Source: Streptomyces torulosus (GTDB taxonomy: Bacteria > Actinomycetota > Actinomycetes > Streptomycetales > Streptomycetaceae). From it: 37,304 bases of DNA. Made by a program: the position numbers and the translations under genes. The notes beneath the pieces are model-generated. The model ran no database searches. It was not told the DNA's origin and was given only the letters and a program-made list of their open reading frames with translations. This document shows positions 23,299 through 31,890 of the stretch, one piece after another (within the stretch, counting starts at the first letter, position 1; the number at the start of each line of letters is the position of its first letter). The stretch lies in assembly GCF_001419765.1 (NCBI RefSeq), contig NZ_LIRK01000341.1, positions 1-37,304 on the forward strand, given 5' to 3'.

Positions 23299-25670
23299 GG
23301 ATCGCTATCGCCGGCGGCGGCCCCGGAGGCCTGTACTTCGCCGCCCTGATGAAGCAGCTGGACCCGGCGCACGAGGTCACCGTCTGGGAGCGCAACGCGC
23401 CCGACGACACCTTCGGGTTCGGTGTGGTCTTCTCCGACGAGACCCTCGGCGGCATCGACAACGCCGACGACGTCGTCCACGCCGCCATGGAGACCCGGTT
23501 CGCCCGCTGGACGGACATCGACATCGAAGTCGACGGGGAGCGGTTCACCGTCGGCGGCCAGGGCTTCGCCGCGATGAGCCGCAAGGAGCTGCTGGGGATC
23601 CTCCAGCGGCGGGCCGCCGATCTGGGCGTCACCGTCCACTACCGCACCGAGGCCCCCGACGTGGACGAGCTGCGCGCCACGCACGACCTGGTGCTGGCCG
23701 CCGACGGCCTCAACTCCGCCATCCGCACCAAGTACGCCGACGTGTTCGGACCGTCGCTGGACCGGCGGCGCAACAAGTACATCTGGCTCGGCACCGACCT
23801 GGTCTTCGAGGCGTTCCAGTTCTTCGTCAAGCAGACGGAGTGGGGCACCATGCAGATCCACGGCTACCCCTACTCCGACGGCGGCTCGACCTTCATCGTC
23901 GAGATGCACGACGACGTCTGGCGGCGCGCCGGCTTCGACCGGACCGAGGACCAGGTGTTCCCGCCGGGCGTCTCCGACGAGTACGCCGTGGCCCGGATCG
24001 CGGAGATCTTCGCCGACGAGCTGCGGGGCCACCAGGTCCTCACCAACAACTCGAAGTGGCTGAACTTCACCACGGTCCGCAACGAGCGCTGGTCTGACGG
24101 CAACGTGGTGCTGCTCGGCGACGCCGCCCACACTGCGCACTTCTCGATCGGCTCGGGCACCAAGCTGGCCATGGAGGACGCCCTCGCGCTGGCCGCCTGC
24201 CTGCACGAGCACCCGACGGTGACGGAGGCCCTGGCCGCCTACGAGACCGAGCGCAAGCCGGTCGTCGAGTCGACGCAGCGGGCCGCGCAGGCCTCCCTGG
24301 AGTGGTTCGAGAACATCGGGATGTACGCGGGCCAGGACCCGGCGCAGTTCGTCTTCAACCTGCTGACCCGCTCGCGGCGCATCACCTTCGAGAACCTCAG
24401 GGAGCGCGACGCCGAGTTCGCTGCGCTGATGGAGTCCGAGTTCGCCCGGCACCAGCAGGCTGCCGAGGTGGCCCCGGCGATGTTCCAGCCGGTCCGCATC
24501 GGTGAGCTGGAGCTGAAGAACCGGATCATCGTCTCCCCGATGGACATGTACTCCTCGGACGCCGGTGTCCCCGGCGACTTCCACCTGGTGCACCTGGGCT
24601 CCAAGGCGCTCGGCGGGGCCGGCCTGGTGATGAGCGAGATGGTCTGCGTGTCGCCCGAGGGCCGGATCACGCCGGGCTGCCCGGGGCTGTGGACCGACGG
24701 GCAGCGCGACGCCTGGCGCCGGGTCACGGACTTCGTGCACGACCGGACGACCGGCAGGATCGGCCTGCAGCTCGGCCACTCGGGCCGCAAGGGCTCGACC
24801 CGGCTGATGTGGGACGGCATCGACGAGCCGCTGGAGGAGGGCAACTGGGAGGTCATCGCCCCCTCGGCACTCCCCTACGGCGCCGGCTGCCACGTCCCCC
24901 GTGAGGCCACCCGCGCGGACCTGGACAAGGTGATCGCCGACTTCACCGCCGCCGCCGTGCGCGGCGCGGAGGCGGGCTTCGACCTCATCGAGGTGCACGC
25001 CGCCCACGGCTACCTGCTCTCCTCCTTCCTGTCCCCGGTCGCCAACCGGCGCACCGACGAGTACGGCGGCTCGCTGGAGAACCGGCTGCGGTTCCCGCTG
25101 GAGGTCTTCGACGCGGTCCGCCAGGCCGTCCCACTCCACATCCCGGTCACGGTCCGTATCTCGGCGACCGACTGGATGCCGGACGGCAACACCGCCGACG
25201 ACGCGGTGGACATCGCCCGCGCCTTCATCGAGCACGGCGCCGCCGCCATCGACGTCTCCTCCGGCCAGGTCGCCAAGGAAGAGAAGCCCGCGTTCGGCCG
25301 CTCCTACCAGACGCCGTTCGCCGACCGGATCCGCCACCGGGTGGCCGGTCCCGCGGGCGTGCCGGTGATCGCGGTCGGCGCCATCTCCTCGTACGACGAC
25401 GTGAACTCGATCCTGCTGGCCGGGCGGGCCGACCTGTGCGCCCTGGGCCGTACCCACCTCTACAACCCGCAGTGGACTTTGCAGTCCGCGGCGGAGCAGG
25501 AGTACCGCGGGGCCGGTGCGCAGTGGCCGGTGCAGTGGGCGGCGGGCCGGCGCAAGCCGCCCACCTCCCGTACCGACAAGGTCCCGCCGCGGCTGTCGCT
25601 GCTGCGCGAGGGCGCCGGCGGCGATGTGCACCTGCGCTGGACCCCGACCGCGAGCACGGTGCCGGCGTGA
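23295..25670 (+). CDS. Fused aryl-CoA 5-hydroxylase/oxidoreductase (2-aminobenzoyl-CoA monooxygenase/reductase or salicylyl-CoA 5-hydroxylase type)
   Basis: A 791-aa two-domain flavoprotein. Residues 1-390 form a class A FAD monooxygenase: MRIAIAGGGPGGLYFAALMK (GxGxxG at 7-12), DLVLAADGLNS, and GDAAHTAHFSIGSGTKLAME (about 274). Residues from about 395 form an old-yellow-enzyme barrel: RIGELELKNRIIVSPMDMYS, GRIGLQLGHSGRKGST, the substrate His pair in EVHAAHGYLLSSFLSPVANR (about 568) and DEYGGSLENRLRFPLEV. The family includes 2-aminobenzoyl-CoA monooxygenase/reductase of Azoarcus, which 5-hydroxylates and reduces the ring of anthraniloyl-CoA, and proteins annotated as salicylyl-CoA 5-hydroxylases. 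It is the signature enzyme of the operon, coupled by 4-nt overlaps on both sides. Confidence 0.9.
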   Translation: MRIAIAGGGPGGLYFAALMKQLDPAHEVTVWERNAPDDTFGFGVVFSDETLGGIDNADDVVHAAMETRFARWTDIDIEVDGERFTVGGQGFAAMSRKELLGILQRRAADLGVTVHYRTEAPDVDELRATHDLVLAADGLNSAIRTKYADVFGPSLDRRRNKYIWLGTDLVFEAFQFFVKQTEWGTMQIHGYPYSDGGSTFIVEMHDDVWRRAGFDRTEDQVFPPGVSDEYAVARIAEIFADELRGHQVLTNNSKWLNFTTVRNERWSDGNVVLLGDAAHTAHFSIGSGTKLAMEDALALAACLHEHPTVTEALAAYETERKPVVESTQRAAQASLEWFENIGMYAGQDPAQFVFNLLTRSRRITFENLRERDAEFAALMESEFARHQQAAEVAPAMFQPVRIGELELKNRIIVSPMDMYSSDAGVPGDFHLVHLGSKALGGAGLVMSEMVCVSPEGRITPGCPGLWTDGQRDAWRRVTDFVHDRTTGRIGLQLGHSGRKGSTRLMWDGIDEPLEEGNWEVIAPSALPYGAGCHVPREATRADLDKVIADFTAAAVRGAEAGFDLIEVHAAHGYLLSSFLSPVANRRTDEYGGSLENRLRFPLEVFDAVRQAVPLHIPVTVRISATDWMPDGNTADDAVDIARAFIEHGAAAIDVSSGQVAKEEKPAFGRSYQTPFADRIRHRVAGPAGVPVIAVGAISSYDDVNSILLAGRADLCALGRTHLYNPQWTLQSAAEQEYRGAGAQWPVQWAAGRRKPPTSRTDKVPPRLSLLREGAGGDVHLRWTPTASTVPA

Positions 25671-26158
25671 CCGCCGCGCTCCCGGCCGCGCACCCGGTCG
25701 GCGTGCACCGCACGCGCATCGAGTGGATCGACACGGACGCGGCCGGGATCTACCACAACAGCACGGTCGTACGGTTCGTGGAGGCCGCGGAGGCCTCGCT
25801 GATGGCCGGGCTCGGCCTGCACGGCTACTTCCCGGTGGCGCCCCGCGTCCGCTACGAGGTGGATTTCGAGTCGCCGCTGTTCTTCGGCCAGGACGTGCGC
25901 ACGGTCGTGGAGCCGGTGCGGATCGGCACCAGCTCGATGACCTTCGCCTTCGAGGTCTGGGGCGAGGAGTTCCGGGGCCGTCCGGCCGGCCGGGCCGCGC
26001 GCGGCCGTTATGTGACCGCGCACATCGGCCCGGACCACACGAGCGGTGCCGTCAGCGTGCCCTGGCCGCCGGAGTGGGTCGCGGCGCTGACCGGCCCGGT
26101 CCCCTCGACCGGGCCGGTCGGATCATGCGATGCCGGTCCGGCATACTCACGGGAATGA
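25667..26158 (+). CDS. Hotdog-fold acyl-CoA thioesterase (4HBT type)
   Basis: A 163-aa single-hotdog protein. The catalytic loop IEWIDTDAAGIYHNSTVVRF is the 4-hydroxybenzoyl-CoA thioesterase/YbgC signature, followed by EAAEASLMAGLGLHGYFPVA and VRYEVDFESPLFFGQDVRTV. It likely hydrolyses an aryl-CoA or ring-modified CoA ester made by the preceding fused enzyme. GTG 25667 overlaps the upstream TGA by 4 nt, and its own stop overlaps the PaaX ATG. The C-terminal 25 residues are low-complexity and outside the domain. This is the second thioesterase of the operon, after the TesB-like one, and the two are unrelated in architecture. Confidence 0.83.
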   Translation: MTAALPAAHPVGVHRTRIEWIDTDAAGIYHNSTVVRFVEAAEASLMAGLGLHGYFPVAPRVRYEVDFESPLFFGQDVRTVVEPVRIGTSSMTFAFEVWGEEFRGRPAGRAARGRYVTAHIGPDHTSGAVSVPWPPEWVAALTGPVPSTGPVGSCDAGPAYSRE

Positions 26159-27003
26159 GCGAGACCAAGGGCGACCGGCCCACCACGGCGGCGCGCCGGT
26201 CCCGGACCGTGCTCGTGAGTTTTCTCGGCGCGATCGTGCGCAAGATGGGCAACTGGATGCCCATCGCGGGCACGGTCGAGCTGCTGACCGCGTCGGGTCT
26301 GGACGCCGCGAGCGTCCGGACGGCGGTCTTCCGGCTCAAGAAGCGCGGCTGGCTGGAGTCGGAGAGCCGCGCGGGGATGCGCGGCTACGCGCTCACCCCG
26401 GCCGCGCTGGCCGCGCTGGCCGCCGGTGACGAGGTCATCTGGCACGCCCGGCAGCCGGCCGAGCTGGGCGACGGCTGGTGCTTCGTGAACTTCTCCGTGC
26501 CCGAGTCCGCCCGCGCGCTGCGCCATAAGCTGACCGGACACCTGACCTCGCTCGGTTTCGGCAACATCGGCTCCGCGGTCTGGATCGCCCCCGCCCGGAT
26601 GCTGCCGGCCGCGCAGCGCGCCATCGCCGAGCTGGACCTCACCGGGCAGTGCGCCGTCTTCGTCGGCGACTACGTCGCCGGTCAGCCGCTCACGGACATG
26701 GTCCGGGGCGGCTGGGACCTGGACGAGATCGACCTGCGTTACCGGGATTTCATCAGCGTGTACGAGGATGAGGCACAGCACCTCACCGAGGCCGCGGTCA
26801 TCGACGGGCGGCACGCCTATGTCACGTATCTCGCCGTGATCGACCACTGGCGCAAGCTGCCGTTCCGCGATCCCGGGCTGCCTCGCGAGGTGCTGCCTCA
26901 GAACTGGTCCGGCCCCGCCGCGGTCCAGCTCTTCGAACGCATGGTCACGATCCTGGAGGGCCGGGCGCTGGCGCACGCCGCCGGCCACTGGTCCTCGCCC
27001 TGA
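26155..27003 (+). CDS. PaaX-family transcriptional regulator
   Basis: A 282-aa protein. The N-terminal winged helix is LVSFLGAIVRKMGNWMPIAG, then LDAASVRTAVFRLKKRGWLE; the C-terminal PaaX-type domain includes DLRYRDFISVYE, VTYLAVIDHWRKLPFRDPGL and LPREVLPQNWSGPAAVQLFE. PaaX repressors are released by aryl-acyl-CoA thioesters such as phenylacetyl-CoA, so an effector like anthraniloyl-CoA would suit this operon. ATG 26155 overlaps the thioesterase stop by 4 nt, making it the last coupled gene of the operon and consistent with autoregulation. The candidate binding site is at 19274-19287. The araC gene starts 48 nt later. Confidence 0.88.
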   Translation: MSETKGDRPTTAARRSRTVLVSFLGAIVRKMGNWMPIAGTVELLTASGLDAASVRTAVFRLKKRGWLESESRAGMRGYALTPAALAALAAGDEVIWHARQPAELGDGWCFVNFSVPESARALRHKLTGHLTSLGFGNIGSAVWIAPARMLPAAQRAIAELDLTGQCAVFVGDYVAGQPLTDMVRGGWDLDEIDLRYRDFISVYEDEAQHLTEAAVIDGRHAYVTYLAVIDHWRKLPFRDPGLPREVLPQNWSGPAAVQLFERMVTILEGRALAHAAGHWSSP

Positions 27004-27050
27004 TCGCCCTACGGCTTGCCGCCTCTGGGGTGCCGTCCCATGGAGACAGC

Positions 27051-28007
27051 ATGGACTCGGTGGAGTTCTACACGACCGATGTCGAATGCGCGCGCGTGGA
27101 GGTCGGCCGGCTCTTCTGCCCTCACCGCCTCACACTGCGGGCCGAGCGCTCGGTGAAGCTGCGGCTGGCAGCGCACCGGCTCGGTGAGCTGGGCGTGGTC
27201 GACCTCGACTACGGCAGCCCTGTCCGGGTCCAGCCGGAGCCGCTGCCCTTCTACCTGGTGCAGATGCCCTACCGCGGTACGGGCCTGGTCCGGCACGCCG
27301 GCCGGGACGTCGTCGTGAGCGCCGACACGGCCGTGGTGATCTCCCCCCAGGAGCCGTTCGAGAAGGAGTGGTCGGCGGGCACGCCGCACCGGATCTTCCA
27401 CGTCCAGCGCACCAGTGTCGAGCGGGAACTGCGACGGCTCCTCGGGCACCCGCCCGAGGAGCCGGTACGGTTCGAGCCCGGCGCGTCCACCACCACTCCG
27501 CAGGCGCGGGCGTGGCGGCGCGGCCTCGACTTCTTCGCCGAGGAGCTGGCGGGCGCAGGGGAGTCCTCCCTGCTGGACCACCCGGCGGTCGCCCAGCGCT
27601 TCGAGGAGGCGCTGGTGGGGCAGCTGCTGATCACCCACCGGCACAACTACAGCGACGAACTGGCCGCCACGGCCGGACGTCGGCCGCCGAGCCGGCTGGT
27701 CCGGCGGGCCTGCGCCCTGATCCGGGACCACCACGACGAGCCGCTCACCGTGGGCGATGTCGCCGAGGCGCTCGGGGTCGGCGTGCGGACGCTGCAGGAG
27801 TGCTTCCGCCGTGAACTCGGCAGCACCCCGACGGCGTATCTGCGGGCCTGCCGGCTCGACGTCGTGCATGACGCGCTGCGGGCCGCCGAGTCCGGGACGT
27901 CGGTGACGGCCATTGCGCTGGAGCACGGCTTCGTGCACATGGGCCGATTCGCCTCCGACTACCGGGCCCGTTTCGGGGAGAGCCCCTCGGCGACGCTGCG
28001 CGGGTGA
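27051..28007 (+). CDS. AraC-family regulator, copy 3 (paralogue of the gene at 9500)
   Basis: A 318-aa protein nearly collinear with AraC copy 1. The N-terminal sensor domain has LGVVDLDYGSPV, FYLVQMPYRGTG and ISPQEPFEKEWSAGTPHRIF; the C-terminal HTHs are EPLTVGDVAEALGVGVRTLQ, FRRELGSTPTAYLRACRLDV and IALEHGFVHMGRFASDYRAR. ATG 27051 follows GGAGAC by 5 nt. It lies 48 nt after the PaaX gene and may be transcribed as the last gene of the aromatic operon, then converges on iorB. This links the two modules: an AraC protein made with the aryl-CoA operon next to ior. Copy 1 keeps the same araC-iorB convergence. Confidence 0.88.
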   Translation: MDSVEFYTTDVECARVEVGRLFCPHRLTLRAERSVKLRLAAHRLGELGVVDLDYGSPVRVQPEPLPFYLVQMPYRGTGLVRHAGRDVVVSADTAVVISPQEPFEKEWSAGTPHRIFHVQRTSVERELRRLLGHPPEEPVRFEPGASTTTPQARAWRRGLDFFAEELAGAGESSLLDHPAVAQRFEEALVGQLLITHRHNYSDELAATAGRRPPSRLVRRACALIRDHHDEPLTVGDVAEALGVGVRTLQECFRRELGSTPTAYLRACRLDVVHDALRAAESGTSVTAIALEHGFVHMGRFASDYRARFGESPSATLRG

Positions 28008-28033
28008 GCGCGCGGCGCCGCCGGCGGGGCGGG

Positions 28034-29725
28034 TCAGCCGGTCGGGACGGGCAGCGCGGCCAGCTCGGCGCGGAGTTTCACGCCGTCCTCGTCCGCGAGC
28101 GCCGCGGCCCGCAGCTTCTTCAGCCGGTCGGCGGCGCCGTCCGTGCCGGGCAGCGCGCGGGCGGCCGTCATCAGCAGCTCGAAGCTCTCGCCGCCGTGGG
28201 CGTAGGTGGCGCCGTAGCCCTTCAGGACCTGCTGACACTCGATGATCTCGCGCGCCAGGGGACCGTCCTGGGCGGCCGTGGCGAGCGCGAGGTCCAGCCA
28301 GGCGTCGATGGCCTCCTGTTCCCGCACGAACCGCAGCGACCGGGGGCGCAGCGGGCGCATCCGGGCGAGCACCGCGAGCGCGGTGTAGCCGGTGACGGAC
28401 GTCGTGTTGAGGACGATGCCGCGGTGGGTGAGGGTGTGAACGAGCCGCCCGAACAGCTTCGAGCGCAGCAACAGGGCGCCGAGGCCGGCGGGCAGGGTGT
28501 CGGTGATCTCCTCCACCTGGGGGTGCAGGTACTCGCGGACCTGGGCCAGGTGGCCGCCGGCCTTCGCCTCCTCGCGCACCCGCTGCATCCGGTGCCGACG
28601 GGTCTTCTGCTGGGCGACCTGGATGGTGTCCTGGTAGCACATCCACAGCGCGATGTGCCGGGCGGCCTCGCGGGTCAGGGCCGCCTCGCCGTCGCGGTCC
28701 GGGTCCACGGCGGCCACCGCCGCGACGCGGTCCAGGTAGCGGTCGGTGTACTCGGGGCTCTGGTAGACGGCCGTGCGGACGACACCGTGCAGCGCCGTCG
28801 AGCGGACGGGCTCGGGGAGTACGGCGGCCCGCTGGGCGTGGGCGGCCAGGGCCGGGCCGACGAGGGAGGCCGGGTCGGTGGCGGCGATCTTGACGCGCTC
28901 GCGTTCGGCGGCCTGCTTGCGGTCCTCGGCGGTCTCGGGACGGCGGAGCCCGATGGTCACCGGGACCGGTCCGCCCGAGCGGGCGGCGCCGGCCGGGGGG
29001 ACGGCCGGTGTCTGGGCGGCCTGGCGCTGTCCGGCGGCGACCTGGCTCGCGGCCTCCGTGTAGGCGAGGGCGAAGGCCCTCAGGGAGCGCTCCGCCGCCT
29101 TGGGGAAGGCCCGGATCGGTGCCTCGAACTGCTCCCGGGTGAAGGGCAGGGCGCCGGATCCGGCGAGCGCGCCGTACAGGGAGGCGCTGATGACACTGCC
29201 CGCGCTCTCGGCGAGGGTCGCGAAGTCGGCCGCCACCAGGGTCTTCGCGGCGCGCTGCGCGGCGGCGAACAGTTCGTCGCTGTCGACCCGTCCGTCCCCG
29301 AGGGCGATCTTCTCGTCGACCGAGTAGGTCCGGTTGGTCGAGGTGATCAGCGTGGTGCGGTCGGGGGTGGCGAAGCCGCGCTGGACGGCGCGTCCGCACT
29401 CCATGAGTTCGGAGGTGATGACGATGTCCACCTCGCCGGGCGTGGGGAAGAGGCTCAGGATCGGCTGGGTGCGGCCGCCCGCCGGGATCCCGCCGGGGGG
29501 CGGCGGGAGGAGTTCGACGTAGTAGACGGTCGCGCCGGTGCGCTGTGCGACGCCGGCGACGGAGGTGTTCTGTGCGGCCCAGCCGGCGTGTTCGCCGACC
29601 TCTACGATCCAGTCGGCGAGGACGCCGCCGCCCTCTCCGCCCATGGCGAGGATGGCCAGGGTGACCGGCCGCTGTCCGCCGCGCCAGCTGGTGCCGCGGT
29701 CGTTTCGGGACTGTGTCGTGGTCAT
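28034..29725 (-). CDS. iorB: Indolepyruvate ferredoxin oxidoreductase subunit beta, copy 2 (IorB with C-terminal extension)
   Basis: A 563-aa protein, partner of the complete IorA. The N-terminal domain carries LAILAMGGEGGGVLADWIVE and AAQNTSVAGVAQRTGATVYY; a proline-rich linker (about residues 205-225) leads to the DUF6537-like region with RHIALWMCYQDTIQVAQQKT, REYLHPQVEEITDTLPAG and QQVLKGYGATYAHGGESFEL. It is the beta/gamma part of the enzyme that oxidatively decarboxylates arylpyruvates to aryl-acetyl-CoA. ATG 29725 overlaps the iorA stop by 4 nt. The tail converges on araC copy 3 with only 26 nt between stops and no clear hairpin. Confidence 0.9.
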   Translation of the reverse strand: MTTTQSRNDRGTSWRGGQRPVTLAILAMGGEGGGVLADWIVEVGEHAGWAAQNTSVAGVAQRTGATVYYVELLPPPPGGIPAGGRTQPILSLFPTPGEVDIVITSELMECGRAVQRGFATPDRTTLITSTNRTYSVDEKIALGDGRVDSDELFAAAQRAAKTLVAADFATLAESAGSVISASLYGALAGSGALPFTREQFEAPIRAFPKAAERSLRAFALAYTEAASQVAAGQRQAAQTPAVPPAGAARSGGPVPVTIGLRRPETAEDRKQAAERERVKIAATDPASLVGPALAAHAQRAAVLPEPVRSTALHGVVRTAVYQSPEYTDRYLDRVAAVAAVDPDRDGEAALTREAARHIALWMCYQDTIQVAQQKTRRHRMQRVREEAKAGGHLAQVREYLHPQVEEITDTLPAGLGALLLRSKLFGRLVHTLTHRGIVLNTTSVTGYTALAVLARMRPLRPRSLRFVREQEAIDAWLDLALATAAQDGPLAREIIECQQVLKGYGATYAHGGESFELLMTAARALPGTDGAADRLKKLRAAALADEDGVKLRAELAALPVPTG

Positions 29726-31890
29726 CGGGCTGCCACCTCGTATCGTGCCGCACGGTTCTCCAGACCCTTGGACGCCAGGGCCATCCAGCGGTCCCGCACC
29801 CTGGCCAGGACGCGGTCCCGGCGGGTCGGGTTCTGCACCACGTCGGTCCGGTAGAACGACGGGCACAGGACCGCGGCGTGCGCGTTGGCGCCGCAGACCC
29901 CGCAGCCGACGCAGCTGTCCAGCACGGTGGCGATGGGGTCGGTGCGCAGCGGGTCGGGATTGTCGGTGATGGTCAGGGACGGGCATCCGGAGATCCGGAT
30001 GCAGGCGTGGTCGCCGGTGCAGGTCTCCGGATCGACGCCGAAGCGTTCGCGGACCACCCGCTTGCCGTCCTTGAGGTCGGCGGCCTGCTGTTTCTTCACC
30101 CTGCGCTGCCGGTTGAGCTGGCACTCGCTCTGGGCGACGACGACCTTGGGGCCGGGTTCCTTGGTGGTCAGCGCCTCGACGAAGAGGTCGCGCAGGGCGG
30201 AGACCTTGTAGGTGTTGGCGACGGTGCGGCTCCAGCGCACGCCGATTCCCCGTACGGCCCGCTCGATGGGGTGTTTCGTAGAGCGGATCGGGTTGTCGGC
30301 CTGCGAGGAGAGCACGTCCTGGCCGCCGGTGGCGGCGCTGTAGGCGTTGTCGACTACGACGAGCAGCTGGTCGTTCTCGTTGAAGACGGCGTTGCCGACG
30401 CCGCTGGTGAGGCCGTTGTGCCAGAAACCGCCGTCGCCCATGATCGCGACCGTGCGCCGGTCGGCTTCCTTGGAGTTGAGCGCGGAGGCGCCCGCGGATC
30501 CCAGGCCGTAGCCCATCGTGGTCGCGCCGAGGTTGAACGGTTCGTTGACGGCGAAGAGGTGGCAGCCGATGTCGGCGCTGATGTGGTGCTGGCCGGTCTC
30601 GCGCTCGGCGAGTTTCAGGGCGCTGAAGATCGGCCGCTCGGGGCAGCCGGTGCACAGGCCCGGCGGGCGCTGCCGCATCTCGGCGGCGGCGACGCGCGGC
30701 GCGAACGGGCTCTCGGGTTCGGAGTCGGGGAGCAGCAGCGTCGGTTCGTGGGCGATCGCCTCGGGGAGGTAGGTGCGCAGGAACTCGGCGACGCCCTTGG
30801 TCATCGCGGTGGAGGTGTACTCGCCGACCGCGGGCAGCATGTCCTTGCCGTGCAGCGCGGTGTCGCTGCTGGCCCGCCGCAGGATCGCGTGCAGGTTCTG
30901 CTCGATGTAGTCGGGCTGTCCCTCCTCCAGGAGCAGCACGGCCTGTTTGTCGGCGCAGAAGTCGAGGATCTCGTCGTCGACGACGGGATAGGTGACGTTC
31001 ATGACGTACAGCGGCACGCTGGTGCGGCCGTACGGGTCGGAGGCGCCGAGGAGTTCGAGGGACCGGTTGAGGGTGTTGTAGAGGCCGCCCTGGACGATGA
31101 TGCCGACGTCGGCCCGGCCATTGCCGAAGACCTCGTTCAGGCCGCGTTCCTTGATGAAGCGGACGGCGGCCGGCCAGCGGTCCTCGTGCTTCTCCTTCTC
31201 GTGCAGGAAGGTCGCGGGCGGCAGCACGATCCGGCTCAGGTCGCGGCGCGGGTTCTCGATGGCGTCCTTGACGGTCATCTCCGGGCGCCGGTTGTCCTTC
31301 GCCGTGAAGGTGCCGTGCAGGTGGCAGGAGCGCAGCCGCAGTTCGAGCATCACCGGGGTGCTGGAGACCTCGGAGAGTTCGAAGCCGGCCTCGACCGCGT
31401 TGACGATGGCCTCCAGGTTGGGGCGCGGGTCGAGCAGCCACATCTGGGACTTCATCGCGAAGGCGTGGGAGCGCTCCTGCATGATGCTGGAGCCCTCGCC
31501 GTAGTCCTCGCCGACGATGATCAGCGCGCCACCGGTGACGCCACCGCTCGCAAGGTTCGCGAGCGCGTCCGAGGCGACGTTCGTACCCACGGTGGACTTG
31601 AAGGTGATGGCGCCTCGCAGCGGCTGGTGCACCGATGCCGCGAGCATCGCTGCCGCCGTCGCCTCGGAGGCACTGTTCTCGAAGTACACGTCGAGGTCCG
31701 ACAGGACCTCGTGGGCATCGCCGAGCACATCCATCAGATGGGAGATCGGCGCGCCCTGGTAACCGCCGACGTATGCGACACCCGACTGCAGAAGCGCCTT
31801 GGTGACGGCCAGGATGCCTTCTCCGCTGAACGTCGTCCCGGCGCCTTGCCGCAGCTTTCCGATCTCGGCGGCGAAAGACCTTTCCGCCAT
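29722..31890 (-). CDS. iorA: Indolepyruvate ferredoxin oxidoreductase subunit alpha, complete (IorA)
   Basis: A 722-aa protein. The N-terminal pyrimidine-binding domain has TFSGEGILAVTKALLQSGVA and GGYQGAPISHLMDVLGDA; the ThDP-binding domain has RTVAIMGDGGFWHNGLTSGV (about residue 484) followed by VDNAYSAATGGQ. The C-terminal ferredoxin domain (about 617-680) has CTGDHACIRISGCP and CVGCGVCGANAHAAVLCP for two [4Fe-4S] clusters. It decarboxylates indolepyruvate and related aryl-2-oxo acids, passing electrons to ferredoxin. ATG 31890 follows AGGAGG by 7-8 nt. It is co-transcribed with iorB and divergent from a cyclase-family gene, linking arylpyruvate oxidation to indole-type catabolism. Confidence 0.92.
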   Translation of the reverse strand: MAERSFAAEIGKLRQGAGTTFSGEGILAVTKALLQSGVAYVGGYQGAPISHLMDVLGDAHEVLSDLDVYFENSASEATAAAMLAASVHQPLRGAITFKSTVGTNVASDALANLASGGVTGGALIIVGEDYGEGSSIMQERSHAFAMKSQMWLLDPRPNLEAIVNAVEAGFELSEVSSTPVMLELRLRSCHLHGTFTAKDNRRPEMTVKDAIENPRRDLSRIVLPPATFLHEKEKHEDRWPAAVRFIKERGLNEVFGNGRADVGIIVQGGLYNTLNRSLELLGASDPYGRTSVPLYVMNVTYPVVDDEILDFCADKQAVLLLEEGQPDYIEQNLHAILRRASSDTALHGKDMLPAVGEYTSTAMTKGVAEFLRTYLPEAIAHEPTLLLPDSEPESPFAPRVAAAEMRQRPPGLCTGCPERPIFSALKLAERETGQHHISADIGCHLFAVNEPFNLGATTMGYGLGSAGASALNSKEADRRTVAIMGDGGFWHNGLTSGVGNAVFNENDQLLVVVDNAYSAATGGQDVLSSQADNPIRSTKHPIERAVRGIGVRWSRTVANTYKVSALRDLFVEALTTKEPGPKVVVAQSECQLNRQRRVKKQQAADLKDGKRVVRERFGVDPETCTGDHACIRISGCPSLTITDNPDPLRTDPIATVLDSCVGCGVCGANAHAAVLCPSFYRTDVVQNPTRRDRVLARVRDRWMALASKGLENRAARYEVAAR

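Noticed and set aside
20821..25670. Long plus-strand open frames upstream of the true starts of the ligase and the fused hydroxylase, and long antisense frames opposite them
   Set aside because: They are compositional shadows in very GC-rich DNA: Arg/Gly/Pro/Ala-rich, no domain similarity, while the true frames carry complete motifs.
28008..28033. Terminator between araC copy 3 and iorB copy 2
   Set aside because: The 26-nt gap is GC-rich but forms only weak, ambiguous pairing, unlike the 15-bp stem in the equivalent place of copy 1.
28034..31441. Very long overlapping minus-strand open frame (over 1100 codons) across iorB and iorA
   Set aside because: Its first part is an out-of-frame, Arg/Pro-rich reading of iorA that merges into the true iorB frame. 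The real genes have their own starts, ribosome-binding sites and a 4-nt overlap.
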